Shown here: in pieces, positions 16,806 through 23,582 of the stretch
Numbering within the stretch: the first letter of the stretch is position 1
How the letters are laid out: each line of letters opens with the position of its first letter
Assembly (NCBI RefSeq): GCF_012911015.1
Contig: NZ_WVVV01000003.1
Location: forward strand, 480 to 64,479
Direction: 5' to 3'
Source of the DNA: Chelativorans sp. ZYF759
GTDB lineage: Bacteria; Pseudomonadota; Alphaproteobacteria; Rhizobiales; Rhizobiaceae
Length of the DNA stretch: 64,000 bases
Program-made: the position numbers and the translations under genes
The notes under the pieces: model-generated
Told to the model about the DNA's origin: nothing
What the model saw: the letters and a program-made list of their open reading frames with translations, nothing else
Databases searched by the model: none

Positions 16806-17513
16806 TCAGCAGCGGTTGGTGAACAGGATACCGGCGCCGCCCGACTCGCTCGGCCAGAGCTTGGTGATGTAGGCGTCGGGCACGCCGTTGCGGCCCGGAA
16901 TGCGGCAGCGCAGCCCGGCCGAGCTGTTGAAGCAGGCATCGATGGAGAAGCACTGACCGGCCTGGAGCTGATAGGCGACCGGGCTGTTGGGGTCGAGGCC
17001 GGAACGGGCGTTCACCAGCGCGACGGCCCTGCCTTGCGCAGGATAGCGTGCCGGCGCGCCGATATCGGCCGCTTCCGCGCAGCGGTTCGTTCCCTGGATG
17101 ACGATGCAGCCCGTCCCGAAGACGGGTGGAGCGGCGGGACGGGCGATGGCCTGGCCCGAGCGCGGCGTCAGCCTTACGGCGCCGCCATCGGCCAGGCGTC
17201 CCGTCAGCGTGTTGCCGTCCGCGATCAGCGTGGCAAACGCCCGTCCTGACATATCGTGCAGTTCGATGCGGCCGTCGCCGACCGACCAGCCACTGAGGAA
17301 GGCGAGCTGGCCGAGACACATCATGCTGGAAGCACCGAGCCTGCCGCCCATGCCGGCCCCTGCGCGCAATTCGATGGTGCATGGTCCGGCCATGCTGCCG
17401 GTGTCGGCCTGCCAAGAGCCGACGAAGCGCGAGGCGTCGTTCTGTCCCCATTGGGCCAGCGCCGCCACCGCCGAGAAGAAGAGCACCACGAGAACGGTGA
17501 GAAGTCGAGTCAT
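16806..17513 (-). CDS. Exported protein with AprI/Inh-type protease-inhibitor-like domain
   Basis: 235 residues. A signal peptide (MTRLLTVLVVLFFSAVAALA, cleaved near residue 20) precedes a domain resembling Inh/AprI inhibitors of serralysin-type metalloproteases: VGSWQADTGSMAGPCTIEL...CLGQLAFLSGWSVGDGRIELHD...FATLIADGNTLTGRLADGG (about 30-115), with a disulfide-capable Cys pair. The C-terminal half (GCIVIQGTNRCAEAADIG to the end, with several cysteines) is not recognised. It is presumably periplasmic. No serralysin gene is nearby. The gene lies between glyQ and glyS and converges on glyQ. Confidence 0.75.
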   Translation of the reverse strand: MTRLLTVLVVLFFSAVAALAQWGQNDASRFVGSWQADTGSMAGPCTIELRAGAGMGGRLGASSMMCLGQLAFLSGWSVGDGRIELHDMSGRAFATLIADGNTLTGRLADGGAVRLTPRSGQAIARPAAPPVFGTGCIVIQGTNRCAEAADIGAPARYPAQGRAVALVNARSGLDPNSPVAYQLQAGQCFSIDACFNSSAGLRCRIPGRNGVPDAYITKLWPSESGGAGILFTNRC

Positions 17514-17663
17514 GTCCAGCCCCCCCGAAACTACATTCGATTAGCGGAAGTCCGAAGTAGCGGCAACGGGAATTATTGACCGGGCAAGCACCGCGTCCCC
17601 AACCCTCAAGCAGAGCGACGCTCTGGTTACCTGGCGTGCCTGGAAAAGCAGGGGCGCAGCGGC

Positions 17664-18569
17664 CTAGGCGGCGCCGAGCTGGGCCTGTGCGGCCGCGCGA
17701 TGGCCGGCGTCGCCGGTCTCGAGCGCATAGATGCCGTAGGTGACGGCGCTGGCGCGAGTGAGCTTGACGCAATGCTCGGCCATGCGCGGCCAGGTGCGCC
17801 CGCCGGCTGCCGCATAGGCCTCGATCAGCGCCGGCAGCGCATCTTCCCCGAAGGCACGGACATGGCCCGCCAGATCGACGGCCGGGTCGGCCACGCGTGC
17901 TTCGGTCCAGTCGATGATGCCGGTCGCGCGGCCGTCGGTTTCGACCATCACATGGCCGGCATAGAGATCGCCATGGATGAGTGTGCAGACATCCGGCCAG
18001 TAGCTTTCGTCTTCCACCCAGCCCCGGAGCTCGGTCAAAAGCCCCGGCGCCACATCGAATTCGGCTGCCACCCGCGCCAGGTCGTCACGCCATTTCTGGC
18101 GCAAGGCGGCGGGCGTGAACACGGGCAGGTCGGCCGCCCTGGCAGTCTCGGGCTCGATGGCGTGTAGGGCGGCGATGGCGGCGCCGAGCGTGCGCGGGTA
18201 GAGCGGCGAGTTCCGGTCGAAATGCCAGGTGACCTCGTAGGTCTCGGGATCGAAGGTCAGGCCGGGCTCGCCCGGCAGCATCGGATAGGCGATGAGATCC
18301 TCGGCGAAGACCCGCCAATCCGGCACGGCCACGGGCAGTTGGGGCCCGATCAGCGCCAGTGCCCGCGCCTCGATGCGCGCCCGCGCCATGACGTCGGCCC
18401 GGCGCGGCAGGCGCAGCACCCAGCGGGTTCCATCCTGCGCCGTGGCGAAGCCGACGCGGAAGTCGAGTCCGATCTCGGTGAAGCCGATCTGGTCAGCCTG
18501 GACGCGGATGCCGTGAGCGGCCGCGATCTCGGCGACCTCTTGGTTGGACAGGTTTGTTGTTTCGGACAT
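17664..18569 (-). CDS. Macrolide 2'-phosphotransferase family protein (Mph-like)
   Basis: 301-residue aminoglycoside/macrolide kinase-fold protein. The catalytic loop LIHGDLYAGHV and the metal-binding IIDWTEARVADPAVDLAGH are followed by AAGGRTWPRM...; upstream are RWVLRLPRRADVMARARIEARAL and VPDWRVFAEDLIAYPML. The order and many identities are what I recall of Mph(A)-type GTP-dependent macrolide kinases, rather than generic APH enzymes. It may inactivate 14-membered macrolides, or be an environmental homologue with another substrate. There is no mrx/mphR or IS flank as in clinical mph(A). ATG 18569 is the natural start. Confidence 0.8.
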   Translation of the reverse strand: MSETTNLSNQEVAEIAAAHGIRVQADQIGFTEIGLDFRVGFATAQDGTRWVLRLPRRADVMARARIEARALALIGPQLPVAVPDWRVFAEDLIAYPMLPGEPGLTFDPETYEVTWHFDRNSPLYPRTLGAAIAALHAIEPETARAADLPVFTPAALRQKWRDDLARVAAEFDVAPGLLTELRGWVEDESYWPDVCTLIHGDLYAGHVMVETDGRATGIIDWTEARVADPAVDLAGHVRAFGEDALPALIEAYAAAGGRTWPRMAEHCVKLTRASAVTYGIYALETGDAGHRAAAQAQLGAA

Positions 18570-18692
18570 GAGGGGCTTGCCTGGGTTCGGGCATGGGTTT
18601 CAACAGGAAGTCGGACCCCCCAGTCAAGTGCGGGCTAGGAAACCACGTGCGAAGCGGTAATGTCTGCCGGGTCGGAAACGGGGGGCACACGG

Positions 18693-19265
18693 ATGGAATT
18701 CGGCGTCGGAACGATCGTCCTGCTTCTGGTCGTGGTCGGCCTGCTGGTCTACGGCATCATTCTCTATAACGGGCTGGTGCGCGCCGCGCAGATGGTCAAG
18801 GAAGCCTGGAGCGGCATAGACGTGCAGCTCAAGCGCCGCGCCGATCTCATCCCGAACCTGGTGTCGACCGTGAAAGGTTATGCCGCGCATGAGCGGGCTG
18901 CCCTGGAAGAGGTCACGGAACTGCGCAACCGCGCCCAGAGCCTGCCGCGCGACGACGTCGCCGCGCGGGCCGATACGGAAGGCCGGCTGTCGCAGGCCCT
19001 GACGCGGCTTTTTGCGGTGGCGGAGGCCTATCCCGATCTCAAGGCCAACCAGAACTTCCTCGAACTGCAAAAGGCGCTGTCGGCGACCGAGGACGAGATC
19101 CAGTATGCGCGGCGTTACTACAATGGGGCGGTGCGCAATCTGAACGTGATGGTCGAGAGCGTGCCGTCCAACATCGTGGCGTCGAGCTTCGGCTTCCGTT
19201 CGGCGCCTTATTTCCAGATCGAGGAAGCGGGCGATCGCGCCGTGCCCAGCGCGGCGTTTTCCTGA
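18693..19265 (+). CDS. lemA: LemA family membrane protein
   Basis: 190 residues. An N-terminal hydrophobic anchor (about 5-26) is followed by the LemA domain: LVRAAQMVKEAWSGIDVQLKRRADLIPNLVSTVKGYAAHE, LTRLFAVAEAYPDLKANQNFLELQ, EDEIQYARRYYNGAVRNLNVMVESVPSNIVA. LemA proteins are inner-membrane proteins of uncertain function. The usual partner is a DUF2207 protein encoded directly downstream; here that gene starts 1.57 kb away, separated by an outer-membrane-protein gene and an IS remnant. ATG 18693 has a GGGGGG-type site upstream. Confidence 0.9.
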   Translation: MEFGVGTIVLLLVVVGLLVYGIILYNGLVRAAQMVKEAWSGIDVQLKRRADLIPNLVSTVKGYAAHERAALEEVTELRNRAQSLPRDDVAARADTEGRLSQALTRLFAVAEAYPDLKANQNFLELQKALSATEDEIQYARRYYNGAVRNLNVMVESVPSNIVASSFGFRSAPYFQIEEAGDRAVPSAAFS

Positions 19266-19366
19266 GAGATCGTTCAACCGCCCGCGCTGGCGTTCTGGGC
19301 AAAGCTGGCCCGGCTCCGGATCGGTTTCCGCGACTGGATGCACCAGTCTGGACGGAAAATGCAAAA

Positions 19367-19393
19367 GAGCCCGTCGTGCAAGACGACGGGCTC
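19367..19393 (-). terminator. Rho-independent terminator of the outer-membrane-protein gene
   Basis: GAGCCCGTCGT-GCAAG-ACGACGGGCTC is a perfect 11-bp stem 27 bp past the minus-strand gene's stop. Read on the minus strand it is followed by TTTTGCATTTT, a proper U-rich tail. Read on the plus strand it may also terminate lemA. Confidence 0.8.
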
Positions 19394-19420
19394 CAAAATC
19401 TGTAAGCAGGCGTCCTGTGA

Positions 19421-20143
19421 TCAGAACCGGACGTTCAAGCCGACGCGGACGGCATGCGCGTCGTAGCGCACGGTGTCGCGATGGACGGCATCGGTGAAGC
19501 CAATCTCTTTCTTGCCAAGATCAGTGTAAAGGTACTCGAGCTTCACGCTGAGGGTATCGGTGAGAGCCTGTTCCACGCCGGCGCCGACGGCATAGCCCAA
19601 ATGCATCTCGCTGCCATTTTCCCGATAGTCGAAGATGTCGCCCGGGCCATCAAATTCGTAGTGTACCCGAGTCCGGCCATATGCAAGACCACCCGTCGCG
19701 TAGACAAGAGTGCGATCCATGGCATAGCCGATACGGCCGCGTACGGTTCCGAACCATTCAATCCCGGCCTTGGTGCGGGTTTCGATGTCGAAGGGTCCCC
19801 CACCGAAGTCGATCGTCTGGGTCAGTTCGACCGCATTGCTGGTCCGACCTACGTATTGCAGGTCTGCTTCGACGCCCAGAACCAGATTGTTGATCTGATG
19901 ATTGTAGCCGATCTGGCCGCCGCCCATGAAGCCGCTGTTCCTGATTCGCATGGCGAGGTCATCGTCCATCCAGCCATCACTGCCGCCATCGCCTTCAATG
20001 TGGACGCCGAAGGTGCCCCACTTGTAGCCGGCATTGACGCCCGCATAAATGCCGCTCCAGGAGTATGCGTGAGCAGCAAAAGGCGCATCGTTTGTCGGTT
20101 CGTATATTGTCACATCGGCGGCGGAAGCAATGGAAGCCGTCAT
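19421..20143 (-). CDS. Outer membrane beta-barrel protein (Omp25/Omp31-like porin family)
   Basis: 240 residues from the first in-frame ATG. It has the eight-strand barrel pattern: WSGIYAGVNAGYKWG, GFMGGGQIGYNHQINNLVLGVEADLQY, TVRGRIGYAMDRTLVYATGGLAYG, VGAGVEQALTDTLSVKLEYLYTDLG, and a final strand ending VGLNVRF with a terminal Phe, the BAM recognition signal. The ATG leaves only a stub of signal peptide (MTASIASAAD). In-frame codons upstream (KIIRISTQVIILA) would complete a normal one, but no ATG, GTG or TTG precedes them; an ATT at 20179 has an AGAGGG site 8 bases before it. The gene is less GC-rich than its surroundings and interrupts the lemA-DUF2207 pair. Confidence 0.8.
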   Translation of the reverse strand: MTASIASAADVTIYEPTNDAPFAAHAYSWSGIYAGVNAGYKWGTFGVHIEGDGGSDGWMDDDLAMRIRNSGFMGGGQIGYNHQINNLVLGVEADLQYVGRTSNAVELTQTIDFGGGPFDIETRTKAGIEWFGTVRGRIGYAMDRTLVYATGGLAYGRTRVHYEFDGPGDIFDYRENGSEMHLGYAVGAGVEQALTDTLSVKLEYLYTDLGKKEIGFTDAVHRDTVRYDAHAVRVGLNVRF

Positions 20144-20379
20144 TGCGAGAATTATTACTTGTGTAGAGATACGAATAATTTTGGGTGCCCTCTTCGGAGT
20201 AGGCTGATCTATGCGGGTATTAATTTGAGTGCCGCAATCTGTTTTTACCGAAATATTTGGGAATAATTTCGATGTGGCATATAGGCAACAGTATTGCTGG
20301 ATGGGTGGGCGGGGGATTTCAAGGTCTCACAGTCTTGCAAACCGCCTGCGCACCATCTCGGATGCCCTGGATGGCAACG

Positions 20380-20697
20380 CGACCCGAGCTGCAGCATCCA
20401 TGCGCCGGCGGAGGCGATGGTTCTCGCGAAGTACTGTCCATGGTCTTGAGGGGCTGGCTGTCGAGGGCGCCGGCCGACGCGCTTGCTTCGCGACCTCGCT
20501 GCTCCCGGGACGCGGTTGCGGTGATGTTGTTGATGGCACCGCCGCACGCCCGTGCCGCGCCGCGGGCAGCCGGACGGAGAGGGTCGCGTCAACCACCTCG
20601 CGCAGGACCGCCATTCGCGCCCGCTCGACTGGCTTCGGCCCCGACGACAACGGCGCTATCAACGCCCATTTGCCCCGGCTTACGTCGCTTGCCTAGC
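20380..20697 (-). pseudogene. Decayed IS5-family transposase remnant
   Basis: On the minus strand one frame gives KWALIAPLSSGPKP... then LREVVDATL (about 20690-20580), matching the N-terminal W-x-LIAPL and LREVVDAIL blocks of IS5-type transposases. Further on, a different frame gives AGALDSQPLKTMDS (about 20470-20435), matching the AG-x-IDSQS-x-KT block with the first catalytic Asp. The frame changes and missing intervening blocks show it is broken. No terminal inverted repeats or target duplications were identified. It sits between the outer-membrane-protein gene and the DUF2207 gene. Confidence 0.65.
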
Positions 20698-20834
20698 GCG
20701 CGGCATCGCGGGCATAGACTTGCAGGGTGGCATCAGTCCAAGGCATCGTGCTCTCCATCAAATCTTCGCGAATCCGGCGGAAGAACAAGCTGCCGCTATC
20801 ACCACTCGATTTCTTCAGGTCAGGCTCCGAGATC

Positions 20835-22769
20835 ATGCCGATGAGAACCATTCGCCTCCTCCTGGTTTTCATTCTCGCCGGCCTGGCCGGCGTGGGAAGC
20901 GCCCGGGCGGCGGAAGAGATCCGCGCCTATCATGCCGACATCGCGATCGGGGCGGATGGCACGCTGGAGGTGGTCGAGCGCATCCGGGTCAATGTGGAGG
21001 GCCGCGAGATAAGGCGCGGCATCTTCCGCGACATTCCGCTGCGCTTCGAGGACGCGGATGGCCGGCTGCGCGAGGCGGGGCTCGATATCACCTCGGTAAC
21101 CCGCAACGGCGCGGCCGAGCCCTACACCACCGAGCGCGGCTCCGGCATGCTGCGGGTGCGCATCGGCGATGCCGACGTGCTGATCCCGCACGGCGAGCAC
21201 ATTTACGAGATCGCCTACCGCAGCGACCGCCAGATCCGCTTCTTCGAGGACCATGACGAACTCTACTGGAACGTCACCGGCAATGGCTGGGACTTCCCGA
21301 TCCTCGAAGCGAGCGCCGAGGTTCGGCTGCCGGGCAATGCCGCGGCAAGCGACGTCACCTATTTCACGGGTGCGCTGGGCTCGACCGAGCAGGCGGCATC
21401 CGCGCAACGCCTGGACGGCGGCAACCGGGTGCGCGTGACGGCCGAGCGGCCGCTCGGGCCACGCGAGGGCCTGACCGTCGTCGTGGCCATGCAGAAGGGG
21501 GTAGTGGCGGAACCGTCGGCAGCGCAGGAGCGCGCCTGGTGGCTGCGCGACAATGCCGGCATGCTGGCGGGGATCGGCGGGCTTCTGCTGGTGCTCGCCT
21601 ATTATGGCTGGGCCTGGAGCCGGGTCGGCCGCGACCCGCCGGCCGGCGTCATGGTGCCGCGCTGGGACCCGCCGGACGGCATCTCGCCGGCGCTGACAAA
21701 CTATATCGACAGGCGCGGCTTTCGCGGCCACGGCTGGGAGGCGCTGTCGGCCGCCGTGCTCAATCTGGCCGTCAGGGGCCTGGTGGAACTCGACGATCTC
21801 GGCAGCGACCTGACCATCCGGCGAACCGGGGCACCCGTGCGCAGGGATTTGCCGGTCGGCGAGGCGGCGCTGATCGCCCATCTCGGCGGGGCCGGCGACA
21901 CGCTGACCGTCGACAAGGCCAATGGCACCCGCGTCCAGACGATGGGCACGGCCTTCCGCAATGCCATCGAGAAGGAGCATTCCAGCCGCTTCTACCGGCA
22001 CAATTGGGGTTATGTGGTGGGTGGCCTGGTGCTCTCGGCGGTGAGCATCGGGCTCATGCTTGTTGGCGGTGGCTTCGACGAGGAATCGATAGGCCTGATG
22101 ATCGGGATGACCATCCCTGCGGTCGTGCTCTCGGTGTTCGCGATTTCGCTGGGCAAGCAGATGACACAGGCCTCCACGCTGGGCGCGCGGATCGCGTCAA
22201 TCGTGGCGCTGGCCTTTGCGGGTTTCGTGTGCCTGACGCTCTTCGGCGGTTTCCTGATCGGCTATCTGATGACCAGTCCCGACCTGTCCTTGCCCATCGC
22301 CGTGGGTGGCCTCGTGATGACGAATTTCGTCTTCTTCCGCCTGATGGGCGCGCCGACGCCGATCGGCCGCAAGATGATGGATGGCATTGCCGGGCTGAGG
22401 CAGTACCTGACCTTCGCCGAGAAGGACCGCATGAACATGCAGGGCGCGCCCGAAATGTCGCCCGCCCATTACGAGCGCCTGCTGCCCTATGCGGTGGCGC
22501 TGGGTGTGGAGAAACCGTGGAGCCAGGCATTCCAGACCTGGCTGGCCGCGGCGGTGGCAGCGGGAGCGGTGGCCGCCTATACCGCCCCCGCCTGGTATCG
22601 GGGATCGGGTCTGCGGGCCGACACGATCGGCAGCCGGCTGGGCGCGCTGCCGGCCTCGATGGCTTCGAGCTTCACCGCTTCGCTGCCGGCGCCGAAGAGT
22701 TCGTCTTCCGGTTTTTCGGGAGGTTCGTCCGGCGGCGGCGGCGGTGGCGGCGGAGGCGGCGGCTGGTAG
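20835..22769 (+). CDS. DUF2207 family predicted membrane protein
   Basis: 644 residues. A signal peptide ([25 protein letters not shown]) is followed by the DUF2207 ectodomain ([26 protein letters not shown]..., [15 protein letters not shown]). A membrane helix lies near residues 240-258, two or three more near 400-490, and a cytoplasmic region follows. The C-terminus is the family's typical low-complexity Ser/Gly tract ending in Gly residues and a final Trp. It is the expected partner of LemA. An upstream in-frame start adds sequence that reads from the IS remnant, so 20835 is preferred; its ribosome site is weak. Confidence 0.88.
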   Translation: MPMRTIRLLLVFILAGLAGVGSARAAEEIRAYHADIAIGADGTLEVVERIRVNVEGREIRRGIFRDIPLRFEDADGRLREAGLDITSVTRNGAAEPYTTERGSGMLRVRIGDADVLIPHGEHIYEIAYRSDRQIRFFEDHDELYWNVTGNGWDFPILEASAEVRLPGNAAASDVTYFTGALGSTEQAASAQRLDGGNRVRVTAERPLGPREGLTVVVAMQKGVVAEPSAAQERAWWLRDNAGMLAGIGGLLLVLAYYGWAWSRVGRDPPAGVMVPRWDPPDGISPALTNYIDRRGFRGHGWEALSAAVLNLAVRGLVELDDLGSDLTIRRTGAPVRRDLPVGEAALIAHLGGAGDTLTVDKANGTRVQTMGTAFRNAIEKEHSSRFYRHNWGYVVGGLVLSAVSIGLMLVGGGFDEESIGLMIGMTIPAVVLSVFAISLGKQMTQASTLGARIASIVALAFAGFVCLTLFGGFLIGYLMTSPDLSLPIAVGGLVMTNFVFFRLMGAPTPIGRKMMDGIAGLRQYLTFAEKDRMNMQGAPEMSPAHYERLLPYAVALGVEKPWSQAFQTWLAAAVAAGAVAAYTAPAWYRGSGLRADTIGSRLGALPASMASSFTASLPAPKSSSSGFSGGSSGGGGGGGGGGGW

Positions 22770-22773
22770 GGGA

Positions 22774-22935
22774 TCAGGCCGCCTCGATCATCTCCGCCAT
22801 CATGGCGACCGGGCTCGAGGCCGGCTTCATCGTCTCCAGCGCGCGGCGCACGCCCTGCAATTCATCGGCAAAGGCCATGTGGGCTGCAAGGCATGCCGAC
22901 AGGGCGATGATGTGGAGGACGGCTGCGGGTTTCAT
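22774..22935 (-). CDS. Small putative secreted protein
   Basis: 53-codon open frame starting ATG at 22935 and ending TGA at 22774. It begins with a plausible signal peptide (MKPAAVLHIIALSACLAAHMAFA, cleavage before DE) and a short mature part of about 30 residues, methionine-rich near the end (VAMMAEMIEAA). A GAGAAG lies just upstream. It converges on the DUF2207 gene, 4 bp from its stop. No family recognised; coding status is supported by the signal-peptide pattern and third-position GC. Confidence 0.5.
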   Translation of the reverse strand: MKPAAVLHIIALSACLAAHMAFADELQGVRRALETMKPASSPVAMMAEMIEAA

Positions 22936-23094
22936 CGGTCTTCTCGCGGTCCCTTGTTGGCGAAAAGTGTTCGTGAGACCCGTTATGCGCGCGCGGCCCT
23001 GAACCGGCCGTGGCCGGCCCGTTCATGCGGCGTTTAGGCGGAGAGGTGACAGGGGGCGGCGGAGGCGGCATCCTTCACGCAGGAGGGTGGGAGA

Positions 23095-23541
23095 ATGCCC
23101 AAGCTCGACAAATTTCGCCTTGCCACCGCGTAGCGTCTGCGTTCCTTGATGACCGAAGAAGAACGCATCCTTTGGCATCACCTCTGGCGCATCCCTGTCG
23201 AGGGCACGCATTTTCGCAAGCAGGCACCGATTGGGCGGTACGTGGCCGACTTCGCCTCTCACCGCCTGAAGCTGGTGATCGAACTCGACGGTTCCCATCA
23301 CGGCGACGAGGAGAACCTGGCCGGCGACGCCAAACGGGATCGCTGGCTGGAGAGCCAAGGCTAGCGGGTTCTGCGTTTCTGGAACCACGAGGTCAAAAAG
23401 GAACTGGATTCGGTGCTCGATACGATTTATGCCGCCGTGCGCGACCGGAGCGCCCACCTCCCCCTGGATGGGGGAGGTCGCCGCGAAGCGGCGGGAGGGG
23501 GTGTTCCGCGGTCGAAGAACGACACCCCACCCCGGCGCTGA
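23095..23541 (+). pseudogene. DUF559-domain gene broken by two amber codons and a palindromic repeat
   Basis: The frame starting ATG at 23095 reads PKLDKFRLATA, TAG (23131-23133), RLRSLMTEEERILWHHLWRIP...HFRKQAPIGRYVADFASHRLKLVIELDGSHHGD...DRWLESQG, TAG (23362-23364), RVLRFWNHEVKKELDSVLDTIYAAV, then runs into repeat DNA (23455 on). The middle is the Vsr-like endonuclease fold of DUF559 (VIELDGSHH contains the Asp). In intact relatives the second TAG position is normally Tyr (SQGYRVLRFW). Both stops are amber. Lost function is the simplest reading. Confidence 0.8.
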
Positions 23542-23573
23542 CGCGCCGACCCTCCCCATCAAGGGGAGGGTGA
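23455..23573. repeat. Palindromic repeat, family A, copy 1
   Basis: About 119 bp. Starts CACCTCCCCCTGGATGGGGGAGG (a hairpin) and ends ACCCTCCCCATCAAGGGGAGGGT (a second hairpin), with an inner arm GCCGCGAAGCGGC. Nearly the same element recurs at 25644-25746. This copy ends the DUF559 pseudogene and runs up to the glyS ribosome site (GAGGAG at 23572-23577). Confidence 0.85.
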
Positions 23574-23582
23574 GGAGCCCCA

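Noticed and set aside
22720-22766. Glycine-rich tract at the DUF2207 C-terminus as a microsatellite insertion
   Set aside because: A Ser/Gly-rich tail ending in Trp is a normal feature of the DUF2207 family.
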